Notes: generated by a model from the sequence alone, not told the origin. 64,000 bases of DNA from Clostridia bacterium (GCA_009929735.1 RZZU01000001.1:1-64000); one strand, 5' to 3'. Shown: positions 36,089 through 44,821, counted from the stretch's first letter. A program made the numbers and translations.

Positions 36089-36190
36089 ATGTATAACGCT
36101 TTGTGCGGCGATTCTATGGGGTCAACTGCAAGGTGTATGATATGCAGGCGATGGCAAGCAGAGAATCACGCAAAAAGACTAATCAGAACT

Positions 36191-36351
36191 GGGGAAAGGC
36201 TGATCCATTCATCATGCACATCTAATCGGTAAACTTTCCACTTGGGTGCATCAAAAAGCCTCGCAATAGCACTGCTATTCCCGCACTTTTTTCCTCCCCA
36301 ATCGAAAAATCTCCGCAACCATCTGCACACCCTCCATTAAATCAGCGATTC
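36191..36351 (+). mobile_element. MITE-like fold-back element, copy 2
   Basis: Starts GGGGAAAGGCTGATCCATTC and ends CCATTAAATCAGCGATTCA, with internal CTGCACACCCTCCATTAAATC and CCAATCGAAAAATC shared with copies 1 and 3. Somewhat shorter (about 161 bp). Its right end overlaps the 3' end of the PHP gene and supplies that gene's last codons and stop. Confidence 0.7.
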
Positions 36352-37230
36352 ACCAGTATTGTTATTGAATGCTTCTATTCCCTGTTTCATATTTTCCCAC
36401 AAAGAATAGGGGATTGCCAAATTTCCTCGACCTGTTCCCAAGCTGATCAGAGGCTTGTTTTCTCCATGAAAATCACTGCCGCCAGAAGGGTAAAGATCAT
36501 GTTTTTTTGCTAATTTCATCATGTTTTTCCTTTGGGAAGGGCTGTAGGCTGAGTAAAAGCACTCAATGCCGTCTAGTCCCAAGGATACCAATTCTTCGCA
36601 GAGTAAATCCAATTGATCTTGGGCGAGATGATAAAGGGTAGGATGGGCGAGGATGCTGATGCCTCCTGCCGCATGGATTGTTTGAATGCATTGGGCGGGT
36701 GTAAGTAGGATTTTAGGGACATAGCCGGGGAGTCCCTGCGAAAGATACTTTGAAAATGCCTCGTCACGTGTGCGGATATATCCCTTTTTTAAAAGGACAT
36801 TGGCGAAGTGGGCACGGGTGATAATTTCACCTCCGGCATTTTGGAGCAACTCTTCTATGGTTAAAGGCAGACCGATTGCAGTTAATTGAGCCGCCATTTT
36901 TATGTTTCTACTGTGCCGACTTTGTTGCATAATTTGCGTTTGCGCTGCCCAAATTGCTGCATTGGGATTGAAGCCCAAACCGACAATATGCAGCTCGGGT
37001 TGGTGGAAGCTCTGGCATTGGGCAGCAAGCTCGATTCCGGGTATGGTTTCTATGCCATGCTTTGCGCCTGCCATAAGGAACTGCGCCAAGCCTTCTATGG
37101 TATCATGGTCTGTTAAAGCAACTGCGCCAAGCCCCTGTTGTTTTGCCAGCAAAACAATACCCTCGGGTGAAAAGGTGCCATCGGAGCAATAAGAGTGGGT
37201 ATGCAAGTCAATGAAACTATTTTTTTCCAT
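36337..37230 (-). CDS. PHP-domain phosphoesterase (RNase AM / nucleoside-bisphosphate phosphatase-like)
   Basis: 297 residues. Metal ligands of the PHP fold are visible: DLHTHSYCSDG (8-18), TDHDT (40-44), the Glu in IPGIELAA (near 67), HIVGLG, ILAHPTLY and the C-terminal SGGSDFHG. The family hydrolyses 3',5'-nucleoside bisphosphates and trims 5' ends of rRNA in E. coli (RnmA/YciV); the role here is by homology. AAAGGAGG precedes the ATG. Its final residues (GESLI) are encoded by the end of a MITE copy, so the original C-terminus has been replaced or trimmed. Confidence 0.85.
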   Translation of the reverse strand: MEKNSFIDLHTHSYCSDGTFSPEGIVLLAKQQGLGAVALTDHDTIEGLAQFLMAGAKHGIETIPGIELAAQCQSFHQPELHIVGLGFNPNAAIWAAQTQIMQQSRHSRNIKMAAQLTAIGLPLTIEELLQNAGGEIITRAHFANVLLKKGYIRTRDEAFSKYLSQGLPGYVPKILLTPAQCIQTIHAAGGISILAHPTLYHLAQDQLDLLCEELVSLGLDGIECFYSAYSPSQRKNMMKLAKKHDLYPSGGSDFHGENKPLISLGTGRGNLAIPYSLWENMKQGIEAFNNNTGESLI

Positions 37231-37253
37231 ATTCCTTTCCTCCTTTGCAGTTT

Positions 37254-37262
37254 AGTATACCA
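37254..37262 (-). promoter_or_regulatory. Extended -10 promoter of the PHP gene
   Basis: On the minus strand TGGTATACT, about 24 bases before the start codon. Confidence 0.5.
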
Positions 37263-37505
37263 TAAAAAGGCGGATTATTATTGAAAGAAAATATAATTTA
37301 ACTAATTTATGGAAACTATGTGTTTTTTCGGCTGTAGCAAGTGAGCAAATAATTGTTTATAACGTCGGCTATGCGTAAAACCATTTGGACTTTCAAAAAA
37401 CGTCTTGCGAAGTTTCAAGGATATGGAATGGATTTTGAAGATTGTATCATATTTCTTTGGGTTTTTCCATAAAATAAACCAAAGCAAAACGGGAGAGGAT
37501 ATTTT

Positions 37506-37940
37506 TTGGAAAAGAAAAAGAAGGAAAAAAAGAAAAAAATACAGAAAAAACGAGAAAGCATGGAAAGGCAGGATGGCCAAGGCTGGATTTGCATGGTCAA
37601 AGGTATGGCTATCGCATATGCGATTACCTGTATTTTCTTTATTGCATACGGGATTATTCTTACATACACAAATATTTCCGAACAAAGCCTGCCCTTGGTT
37701 GCACTGGTTTGCGCTGCGATTTCTTCGGCGGTGGCAGGGTATGATTGGGCAAGATGTCGCAAAAAAAAGGGGCTGTTGATGGGATTGGCAGCAGGGCTGA
37801 TTTATACAGGCATTCTCTTTCTAGTGACCGCATTGGCAAGCGATGCCTTTGAGGTGGGAATGTCTAAGGTTATGACGTTGATTGTGGCACTTGCAGGTGG
37901 CGGTGTTGGCGGTATTTTGGGTGTTAATGGGAAAAAATAA
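37506..37940 (+). CDS. Small integral membrane protein, TIGR04086-like
   Basis: 144 residues. A strongly basic N-terminus (KKKKEKKKKIQKK) is followed by four hydrophobic helices (about 28-52, 60-78, 88-108, 118-140). Resembles the TIGR04086 family of Firmicutes membrane proteins, often found near secDF as here; function unknown. TTG at 37506 has GGGAGAGG ten bases upstream; ATG at 37560 is an alternative that removes the Lys-rich tail. secD follows after a 199-base leader. Confidence 0.65.
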   Translation: MEKKKKEKKKKIQKKRESMERQDGQGWICMVKGMAIAYAITCIFFIAYGIILTYTNISEQSLPLVALVCAAISSAVAGYDWARCRKKKGLLMGLAAGLIYTGILFLVTALASDAFEVGMSKVMTLIVALAGGGVGGILGVNGKK

Positions 37941-37948
37941 AAAAATAC

Positions 37949-37976
37949 TTGAAAAATCTCCATAGTGTGTTATACT
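37949..37976 (+). promoter_or_regulatory. Promoter of secDF
   Basis: TTGAAA, 16 bases, TATACT, placed right after the membrane-protein gene. Confidence 0.6.
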
Positions 37977-38052
37977 AACTGCTATGAGAGGTTTCCTTTC
38001 CCATTTATATACAAATTTTGGGGAACCCTTCAAGCAATATAATGGCAAAATA

Positions 38053-38097
38053 GGCTGGTTTCTCCTTTTTTGAATAAAGGAGAGCCGCCTTTCTTTT
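38053..38097 (+). promoter_or_regulatory. Attenuator-like hairpin in the secD leader
   Basis: TCTCCTTT (38061-38068) and AAAGGAGA (38076-38083) form an 8-bp stem extended by GGC/GCC and followed by TTTCTTTT. It lies between the promoter and the secD ribosome-binding site, as a conditional terminator would. The upstream leader (about 37983-38052) contains GGGGAACCC and may be a sensor, but matches no riboswitch I know. Confidence 0.5.
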
Positions 38098-38139
38098 GTG
38101 CAAAAGCACTGAGGCACAATGATTTCAGGAGGGCTCAAA

Positions 38140-39378
38140 ATGAAAACAAAGGGAAGATTAATGCTACTGCTAATGCTTATCATAGCATTGGGGTTAAGCG
38201 CATTAACCTATTATGGGATTGGTGAGGACAAGCGGTTCAGCGTCAATGATATCAAACAAGGCTTAGATTTAAGCGGCGGCGTTGATATTGTGTATCAGGC
38301 TGACAAGGAAGATGTTACGGATGAAGAGATGGCAGCGGCGATTTCTTTGCTGCAAGGTCGTTTGGATTGGAAAGGTTGGACAGAAGCGGAAGCGGCAAAG
38401 GAAGGTACCAATCGCATCCGTGTGCAGATTCCCGGTGTGGAGGATGCAGAGGAGGCAATACAGGAAATCGGGCAGACGGCTCAGCTCGTTTTTGCAGATG
38501 AGGATGGAAATGTATTGCTGACTGGTGACATGGTAAAAAATGCAACAAAGCAAGTTGGTGCAACCTCGAATAACGGGGCTTCTGAACCCTATGTTTCGTT
38601 GGAGTTTAACGCTGAAGGCAAGGAAAAATTTGCTGCGGCAACACAAGAAAATCTTGGAAAGAAAATCATGATTGTTATGGATGATTCGGTGATTAGCGCA
38701 CCTACCGTTCAGACGGCAATTACTGACGGAAAGGCTATTATTACGGGGAGCTTTACTGGAGAAAGTGCAGAAAATCTAGCGGCATTGATTCGTGCTGGTT
38801 CGCTGCCATTCAACTTAAATGTAATTCAAATGAAAAATGTTGGTGCAAGATTGGGTGCGGATGCGCTTTCCACAGGTATTATGGCCGGATTGATAGGCAT
38901 TGCGCTGGTGCTTTTGTACATGATTTTCACTTATAGGCTGTTAGGATTTGCGGCCGATTGGGCTTTAATCATTTATATTGCCTTGGATTTACTGATATTA
39001 AGCTTGTTCCATTTAACGCTGACATTGCCGGGTATCGCCGGAATCATTCTTTCCATTGGTATGGCGGTGGATGCAAACGTTGTAATCTTTGAGCGTATCA
39101 AGGAAGAGCTGATCATTGGAAAGACACTGCGTTCTGCGGTGAAAATAGGGTTTGCAAGGGCGTTACCCGCTATTGTTGATGGGAATGTAACGACGTTGAT
39201 TGCTGCAGGTGTTTTGTTCTTCCTGGGCTCAGGTACGATAAAAGGCTTTGCAACCACGCTGACAATCGGTATTATCCTTTCTATGTTCACAGCCTTGGCT
39301 GTGACAAGGGTACTTGTAAACAGCATGATTAAAGCAGGATTTAACAACCCCAAAAACTATGGATTCCGTGTAAAGTGA
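38140..39378 (+). CDS. secD: Protein translocase subunit SecD
   Basis: Proton-motive-force-linked accessory of SecYEG. About 412 residues: an N-terminal membrane helix, extracytoplasmic P1 domain (short Firmicutes form; DIKQGLDLSGGVDIVYQADK), then five membrane helices with the RND-like motif (SIGMAVDANVVIFERIKEEL). The ATG at 38140 has AGGAGGG eight bases upstream; the frame start at 38119 is seven codons longer and lacks a site. Paired with secF 13 bases downstream. Confidence 0.96.
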   Translation: MKTKGRLMLLLMLIIALGLSALTYYGIGEDKRFSVNDIKQGLDLSGGVDIVYQADKEDVTDEEMAAAISLLQGRLDWKGWTEAEAAKEGTNRIRVQIPGVEDAEEAIQEIGQTAQLVFADEDGNVLLTGDMVKNATKQVGATSNNGASEPYVSLEFNAEGKEKFAAATQENLGKKIMIVMDDSVISAPTVQTAITDGKAIITGSFTGESAENLAALIRAGSLPFNLNVIQMKNVGARLGADALSTGIMAGLIGIALVLLYMIFTYRLLGFAADWALIIYIALDLLILSLFHLTLTLPGIAGIILSIGMAVDANVVIFERIKEELIIGKTLRSAVKIGFARALPAIVDGNVTTLIAAGVLFFLGSGTIKGFATTLTIGIILSMFTALAVTRVLVNSMIKAGFNNPKNYGFRVK

Positions 39379-39391
39379 GGAGGCGGCAAAA

Positions 39392-40267
39392 ATGAAAATA
39401 ATTGAAAACAGAAAGAAATTTTTTGCCCTTTCTTTAGTCATGATTCTCATTGGCTTTGCAGCAATGTTTTATCAAGGCAGTAAGGGTAATGGAATGTTGA
39501 ATTGGGATGTCGAATTTACCGGTGGTACTGCCATGGAAATTGATATGGGCGAAGCTTATGATCATGATAAATTGAGCGAAGTCATATTTAACATTACAGG
39601 GCAGAAAAGTCCTCAGATTCAGGACGTTATCGGAACAAATGAAGTGGCGGTAAAAATACAGTCGATTGACAGCGAAACAAGGGGGAAATTGGAAGATGCC
39701 ATTAAGGCGGCATTCCCTTTATCGGATGTAAAAGAATCTTCAGATGTAAGCGGTACCGTAAGTTCGGAGATGCAGAAGGCGGCAATGAAAGCAACATTCC
39801 TTGCTTGTGTCGCAATGTTAATCTACATTTCCATTCGGTTTAAAGATATTAGGGCGGGCGGCAGCGCAATTATTGCTTTATTGCACGATGTACTGTTTGT
39901 AATAGCGACATATGCTATTTTCCGCATTCCTGTTAATAATACGTTTATTGCAGTAATCTTAACCATTCTAGGGTATTCGGTGAATGCAACCATTGTAATT
40001 TTTGACCGTATCCGTGAAAATCACGATAGATTTAAACCTCGTGAAACTGCAGAAAAAATCAATAAAAGCATTGCGCAAACGCTGGCAAGATCCATCAATA
40101 CTTCTGTTACCACGCTTCTTGCTGTAGGTGCAGTTTATGTATTCGGTGTTCAATCTATTAAAGAATTTGCACTGCCTATGATGGTAGGCATCGTGGTGGG
40201 GGCATATTCCTCGGTTTGTATTTCCGGCTCCGTCTGGTTTACATTATTGCCCACAAAAGAGAAATAA
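39392..40267 (+). CDS. secF: Protein translocase subunit SecF
   Basis: Partner of SecD. 291 residues with six membrane helices; SecF signatures WDVEFTGGTAMEIDM near 39, SVNATIVIFDRIRENH near 205 and RSINTSVTTLL. GAGGAGG precedes the ATG. In this organism secD and secF are separate genes, unlike the fused secDF of Bacillus. Confidence 0.96.
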   Translation: MKIIENRKKFFALSLVMILIGFAAMFYQGSKGNGMLNWDVEFTGGTAMEIDMGEAYDHDKLSEVIFNITGQKSPQIQDVIGTNEVAVKIQSIDSETRGKLEDAIKAAFPLSDVKESSDVSGTVSSEMQKAAMKATFLACVAMLIYISIRFKDIRAGGSAIIALLHDVLFVIATYAIFRIPVNNTFIAVILTILGYSVNATIVIFDRIRENHDRFKPRETAEKINKSIAQTLARSINTSVTTLLAVGAVYVFGVQSIKEFALPMMVGIVVGAYSSVCISGSVWFTLLPTKEK

Positions 40268-40270
40268 CTT

Positions 40271-40304
40271 GGAGCAGCAGGGAGATAGTCCTTGCTGCTT
40301 TTTT
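40271..40304 (+). terminator. Terminator after secF
   Basis: AGCAGCAGGGA and TCCTTGCTGCT pair and are followed by a T-run. Confidence 0.85.
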
Positions 40305-40346
40305 ATTTTCTGAAGTAAAAGTAAAAAGTGGCTTCTTGTTCCATTT

Positions 40347-40718
40347 CTTTTCTCATAAAATCGGAGAACCTTGAAGCCTCTGGCTTCTCGGTCTTTTGCT
40401 CCGCAAAGGGGCAGTCACAGAGAAATCTAGCAAGCTACGCTTACGAGTTTCTCTGTTTTTTGCCCACTTTCTTTTCTCATAAAATCGGAGAACCTTGAAG
40501 CCTTTCGCTTCTCGGTCTTTTGCTCCGCAAAGGGGCAGTCACAGAGAAATCTTGCAAGCTACGCTTGCGAGTTTCTCTGTTTTTTGCCCACTTTCTTTTC
40601 TCATAAAATCGGAGAACCTTGAAGCCTCTGGCTTCTCGGTCTTTTGCTCCGCAAAGGGGCAGTCACAGAGAAATCTGGCAAGCTACCCTTGCGATATTCT
40701 CTGTTTGTTGCCCACTTT
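40347..40718 (+). repeat. Tandem array of three 124-bp repeats
   Basis: Units begin with CTTTTCTCATAAAATCGG at 40347, 40471 and 40595. Each contains a GAAGCC/GGCTTC hairpin, CTTTTGCTCCGCAAAGG (a CTTTTGC/GCAAAG hairpin), and an AGAGAAATC...GTTTCTCT stem, and ends TTTTTGCCCACTTT. The units differ at only a few positions. Contiguous, with no spacers. The last unit runs into the recJ promoter. Apparent ORFs across it are repeat translations. Confidence 0.9.
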
Positions 40719-40738
40719 CTCCGCTTTTATGATATAAT
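40708..40738 (+). promoter_or_regulatory. recJ promoter, at the edge of the tandem repeat
   Basis: TTGCCC, 19 bases, TATAAT with a TGA extension. The bases from CCACTTTCTCCGCTTTTATG to the -10 recur exactly on the minus strand upstream of ttcA (49386-49416). Confidence 0.6.
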
Positions 40739-40762
40739 TGTCAAGTTAAAGGAGTGTTTGAG

Positions 40763-42538
40763 ATGAAGCGGTGGCTGCTGAAAAGATCGAAAATAGATGC
40801 GTCTATTATGGCTGAAGAACTGGGGATTAAGGAGCCTATTGCCTGCGTTCTGGCAAACAGGGGGCTTGCGGAGCGTCAGCAGGCAAGAAAATTTATATAT
40901 GGAACGATTGAAGATTTAAGGAATCCTTTTTTGATGAAGGATATGGCTTTAGGGATAGAATTGATTGCGCAAGCGATTAGAGAAAATAAAAAAATTGCTG
41001 TCTACGGTGATTACGATGTGGATGGCGTTATGAGTACCACAATTCTTTATCGAACTATTTTAAGATGCGGCGGAGATGCGCTTTATTACGTGCCTCACAG
41101 ACAGAAGGAGGGCTATGGTCTGAACATGGAGGCCATAGAGCAGTTGGCGAAAGATGGCGTCGAGGTGCTTTTTACCTGCGATAACGGCATAGCCGCTTTG
41201 GAGGAAACGAAAAAAGCAAAAGAGTTGGGGATGACAGTTGTTATTTTAGACCATCACGAGCCAGGATTTTTGAATGATGAGGGGACTGAAACAGATGTAC
41301 TCCCTCTTGCAGATGCAGTGATTGATCCGAAACAAAGAGAATGTGGCTATCCGTTTTCTATGCTTTGCGCAGGGGGAATTGCCTATAAGTTTGCCTTGGA
41401 ATTATTGTGTGCCTTTGCAATCAAGGAGGAAGCATTGGAAAAGGAATTTTTATGCTTTGGTGCCATTGCAACGGTTTGCGATATTGTGGATTTATTAGAT
41501 GAAAATAGGATTTTGGTTCGATGTGGGCTTAGTGAAATTTCAAAAACGACGAATGTCGGCTTACGGGTTTTGTTGGAAGAAACAGGAATGATTGACAAGC
41601 CTATCACCGAATACCATTTGGGATTTATCATAGGGCCGTGCATCAATGCCACAGGGCGGTTGGAAAGCGGCAGAAAAGCGGTTGAATTGTTTTGTCAAGA
41701 GGAGGAAGGGCAAGCAAGGGAGATTGCAAAAACACTGATTGCGTTAAACGAAGAACGCAAAAGCCTTACAGCCAAGGCGGCTGAGCGTGCAATTGTATAC
41801 ATCGAGCAGGAAAATTTATTGGGAGAAAAGGTTCTGGTTTTATATGACGAGGAAACCCATGAAAGCATTGCAGGAATTGTTGCAGGCAGGCTAAAAGAGC
41901 GGTTTTGTCGCCCCGTGATTTTGATTACTGCTGCCCATGAGGGGGCGAAAGGCTCAGGAAGGAGCATTGAAGGGTATCATTTATTTCAGGCCCTTTTCCA
42001 TTGCAAAGAGCTGTTTACCCGTTTTGGGGGGCACGCCATGGCGGCGGGGCTATCCTTGTCAATAGAGAATATTCCTTTATTACGCAAAAAGCTGAACGAT
42101 TCTTGTCAGCTAACCAAGGAACAATTGACGCCTGCTTTGCGCTTAGACAAGCAACTGAAATTTTCGGAAATTGACTTGGAACTGGCAAGGGAAATCAAAG
42201 CGTTAGCACCCTTTGGAAAAGAAAATCCTTCTCCTTTATTTGCCTCCAAGAATATTCGGGTGGACAGAATGGATTTAATTGGCAAAAACAAGGATATACT
42301 TCGGATGACATTGGCTGAGAAAAAAAACGGGATACGACTTGCCGCCATATCTTTTGACGGATACGAAGAAATGCTGAATTTATTAAAAGAATTGTATCCG
42401 AAAGAAGAATGTGATAAAATGATGAACGGTGGGCAGATAGCCCAACAATTTGACTTTGCTTACAGCATTGAAATCAATACATATAACGGGAGAAGTTCCG
42501 TGCAATTAATGATAAAAGACTTTAGGATTTCCAAATAA
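40763..42538 (+). CDS. recJ: Single-stranded-DNA-specific exonuclease RecJ
   Basis: 5'-3' ssDNA exonuclease of recombination and mismatch repair. About 591 residues. DHH motifs VYGDYDVDGVMSTTIL near residue 75 and ILDHHEP near 160; DHHA1 domain with GGHAMAAGLSL near 415; C-terminal OB fold. The ATG at 40763 has AAAGGAG ten bases upstream. apt follows 13 bases later. In many Clostridia recJ-apt is directly followed by rel-dtd-hemZ-hisS; here that block begins eight kilobases on. Confidence 0.95.
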   Translation: MKRWLLKRSKIDASIMAEELGIKEPIACVLANRGLAERQQARKFIYGTIEDLRNPFLMKDMALGIELIAQAIRENKKIAVYGDYDVDGVMSTTILYRTILRCGGDALYYVPHRQKEGYGLNMEAIEQLAKDGVEVLFTCDNGIAALEETKKAKELGMTVVILDHHEPGFLNDEGTETDVLPLADAVIDPKQRECGYPFSMLCAGGIAYKFALELLCAFAIKEEALEKEFLCFGAIATVCDIVDLLDENRILVRCGLSEISKTTNVGLRVLLEETGMIDKPITEYHLGFIIGPCINATGRLESGRKAVELFCQEEEGQAREIAKTLIALNEERKSLTAKAAERAIVYIEQENLLGEKVLVLYDEETHESIAGIVAGRLKERFCRPVILITAAHEGAKGSGRSIEGYHLFQALFHCKELFTRFGGHAMAAGLSLSIENIPLLRKKLNDSCQLTKEQLTPALRLDKQLKFSEIDLELAREIKALAPFGKENPSPLFASKNIRVDRMDLIGKNKDILRMTLAEKKNGIRLAAISFDGYEEMLNLLKELYPKEECDKMMNGGQIAQQFDFAYSIEINTYNGRSSVQLMIKDFRISK

Positions 42539-42551
42539 GGAGGAGCAGTAA

Positions 42552-43064
42552 ATGGAATTAAAGGATAAAATCAGAGCAATCCCTGATTACCCCGAAAAAG
42601 GTGTTATGTTTCGGGATATTACCACCTTGCTAAAGGATGCGGAGGGCTTAGTAGAAGCGGTAGAACGGATGCAGAAGAATCTGGAAGGGTTGGAATTTGA
42701 CTTGGTTTTAGGCCCTGAATCCAGAGGCTTCATTTTCGGTATGCCAATTGCATATAACTTAAAAAAAGGTTTTATCCCTATCCGAAAAAAAGGCAAGCTC
42801 CCCTCTGAGGTGGTCAGCAGGGAGTATTCCTTGGAATACGGTACTGCTGTGATTGAAATGCACAAGGATGCGGTGTGTCCAGGTCAAAAGGTTGTCATTG
42901 TGGATGACTTATTGGCAACAGGGGGAACAGCCAAGGCAATTGTGGATATGGTTGAAAGCGTTGGTGCTGAAGTGGTTTCTTTGAATTTCCTGATAGAGTT
43001 GGATTTCTTAAAAGGCAGAGAAGTGTTGAAGGGCTACAAAGTGGAAACGGCAATACATTACTAA
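42552..43064 (+). CDS. apt: Adenine phosphoribosyltransferase
   Basis: Salvages adenine to AMP using PRPP. 170 residues, standard length. PRPP-binding motif VVIVDDLLATGGTAKA near residue 115, substrate loop GPESRGFIFG near 55. AAGGAGGAG precedes the ATG; co-transcribed with recJ. Confidence 0.98.
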   Translation: MELKDKIRAIPDYPEKGVMFRDITTLLKDAEGLVEAVERMQKNLEGLEFDLVLGPESRGFIFGMPIAYNLKKGFIPIRKKGKLPSEVVSREYSLEYGTAVIEMHKDAVCPGQKVVIVDDLLATGGTAKAIVDMVESVGAEVVSLNFLIELDFLKGREVLKGYKVETAIHY

Positions 43065-43115
43065 GATAAAGCGCATGGGTGTGATCCGAAATTTTACGGA
43101 GGACACTTTTCATAG

Positions 43116-43154
43116 AAAAAAAGGCTGATATTATTTCAATATCAGCCTTTTTTG
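43116..43154 (+). terminator. Terminator after apt
   Basis: AAAAAAAGGCTGATATT and AATATCAGCCTTTTTT form a strong stem with a five-base loop. Confidence 0.92.
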
Positions 43155-43217
43155 ATGCGTTAGCTCTAAAGAAAGAGGAATGAACAAGGTTGTCATTCTT
43201 TCGGATTTATCTGAAAA

Positions 43218-43289
43218 TTAAGACTGTTTATTCTGATTTGTAGTGTCCTTTAAAACCATTTTTACTGTGTTTTTTAAACGGTCAAACAT
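43218..43289 (-). other. Possible 23-codon micro-ORF or gene remnant
   Basis: On the minus strand an ATG opens a short frame starting MFDRLKNTVKMVLKDTTNQN, with protein-like composition and amphipathic spacing, then a stop. No good ribosome-binding site precedes it. It could be a peptide or the remaining start of a lost gene. The rest of 43155-43408 is AT-rich and shows nothing else. Confidence 0.2.
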
Positions 43290-43408
43290 TTTTTCAAGAA
43301 ACGAATTCCATGTCTAAAACATGGGCCGAAATAGGCAAAACGATAAAGTGTTTTTTATGAAGGATCTGAACTTTCAAGGTATCATTCAGTTGCATTTTTT
43401 TGAATTCC

Positions 43409-43437
43409 TTGCTATTTACTTGGATATTTGCTAAGAT
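43409..43437 (+). promoter_or_regulatory. Possible promoter of the AEC transporter gene
   Basis: TTGCTA, 17 bases, TAAGAT; about 120 bases before the start codon. Confidence 0.4.
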
Positions 43438-43559
43438 GAAAAAAGAATAGCTATATGAAATAAAAGATGTGAAGGGAATTAAGATTGCCGAAGCTTTACA
43501 TGGAAAGGGATTTACGAGGCAATATACAAAAGAGCTTGCTGATTACAAAGGAGAAAATT

Positions 43560-44498
43560 ATGTTTGGTCAATTTTTTGTTTTATTTGCTTTAATGGCAGT
43601 TGGGTATCTTTGCAGCAGGAAACACTTTTTGAATGATGAAATGACAGTTGGTGTTGGAAACATTGTATTGTTTTTCACAATTCCTGCACTGTTGTTTTCA
43701 AGCTTGGCAAATATCAAGGTTGAGCGGGATATGTTGACAAATTTTGGCGTAATGGTGGGGCTGCAATTTATCAGTATGCTGATTTTTGGACGTATTCTTC
43801 GTCTGTATTATCGTTTTCGCCACTTTGAGGAAGCGCAGCTTGATATGCTTGAGGTTACGGCGGCATCTGTAAATAACGCATTTATCGGTTTTCCCATTGC
43901 GCTCATGTTTTTCGGAGAAGAAGCTGTTGTATATATGTCTGCCAGTGTTTTGGGGTTGAATTTGTATGTTTGGAGCATTGGTTTGTACATCATAAAAGGA
44001 ATCAAGGGAGAAAGCGCAGCAACAATGCTTCGCACCTTAATCAAGGGAGCCATCAATCCGAATATTTCTTCTATTTTACTGGGATTGCTTGCATCGGTGA
44101 TTGGACTTATGGCCTATGTGCCTGATTTTGTTCAAGAATTCATCAACTCGCTGGGCAGGATTTCAACGCCGCTTTCTTTAATTTACATAGGGGCTTTAAC
44201 AGGAAATAGCGGTATCAAATATTTGCTGAGGGATCGGAAAGCACTGGAAGCCAGCTTGATAAAAATGATGATTATGCCCATTTTGGCGTTTGCTTTTATT
44301 TATTTCATTCCCGTGCAGCCCATGGTGAAATGCGTTTATTTTTTATCATTGGCTCTGCCTTCCGCCGCCATAGTTCCAATGATTGTAGGACGTTACGGCG
44401 TGGGCGTAGAAGAATCCTCAAAAATGGTTATGCTGACAACTGTTTTTTCGATGGCAACGCTGCCTGTTTGTATTGCAATAAGCCATATCTGGATGTAG
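43560..44498 (+). CDS. AEC-family (auxin efflux carrier-like) transporter
   Basis: About 312 residues with ten hydrophobic helices in two five-helix repeats; typical family segments VGNIVLFFTIPALLFSSLA, NNAFIGFPIAL and NPNISSILLGLL. The family exports or exchanges small carboxylates such as malate or malonate; the substrate here is not evident. The ATG at 43560 follows AAAGGAG by eight bases; the frame opening at 43485 has no such site. A MITE copy starts five bases after its stop codon. Confidence 0.85.
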   Translation: MFGQFFVLFALMAVGYLCSRKHFLNDEMTVGVGNIVLFFTIPALLFSSLANIKVERDMLTNFGVMVGLQFISMLIFGRILRLYYRFRHFEEAQLDMLEVTAASVNNAFIGFPIALMFFGEEAVVYMSASVLGLNLYVWSIGLYIIKGIKGESAATMLRTLIKGAINPNISSILLGLLASVIGLMAYVPDFVQEFINSLGRISTPLSLIYIGALTGNSGIKYLLRDRKALEASLIKMMIMPILAFAFIYFIPVQPMVKCVYFLSLALPSAAIVPMIVGRYGVGVEESSKMVMLTTVFSMATLPVCIAISHIWM

Positions 44499-44502
44499 TT
44501 TT

Positions 44503-44676
44503 CCTTAGGGAAACGCAGATTCATTTCGTGTGCACATCTAACTGCTTGGTAAAATTTCCCCTTGGATGGCGTCAAAAAGCCACGTAATTGCAATGGGATT
44601 AATGTGTTTTTTTCTTGCCAATCGAAAAATTTCCCCGACTATCTGCACACCACCATGAAATCAGCACTTCCTTAGG
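44503..44676 (+). mobile_element. MITE-like fold-back element, copy 3
   Basis: 174 bp, the best-preserved ends: CCTTAGGGAAACGCAGATTC at the left and AAATCAGCACTTCCTTAGG at the right, imperfect inverted repeats of about 22 bp, continued by GTGTGCACATCTAACTGC against GACTATCTGCACAC and GGTAAAATTTCC against GAAAAATTTCC. No coding capacity for a transposase. Lies between the AEC gene and the rplS promoter. Confidence 0.8.
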
Positions 44677-44711
44677 AAATATGGAAATATTGAGAAAAAT
44701 GATAAAAATGC

Positions 44712-44740
44712 TTGCACACTTTTTTGAAACATGGTATAAT
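44712..44740 (+). promoter_or_regulatory. Promoter of rplS
   Basis: TTGCAC, 17 bases, perfect TATAAT with the TGG extension. Confidence 0.8.
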
Positions 44741-44744
44741 TCTG

Positions 44745-44815
44745 AATTGTGATTACGGATGGTCCAATGATGTATCAATGGGATGACATTAAGAACATCT
44801 TTGAAGGAAGGAGGA
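44745..44815 (+). promoter_or_regulatory. Putative L19 ribosomal protein leader
   Basis: The leader carries GGATGGTCCAATGATGTATC and GGGATGACATTAAGAACATC, with ATGT/ACAT pairing, in the position and style of the Firmicutes L19 leader. Recognised by appearance only. Confidence 0.5.
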
Positions 44816-44821
44816 AACAAA

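Noticed and set aside
40347..40718. CRISPR-like array
   Set aside because: Units are 124 bp, contiguous and almost identical, with no unique spacers and no cas genes nearby; it is a plain tandem repeat.
44330..44587. 85-codon ORF at the end of the AEC gene
   Set aside because: It runs out of frame through the AEC gene into the MITE; its tail CTSNCLVKFPLG is the MITE translation also seen at 31844.
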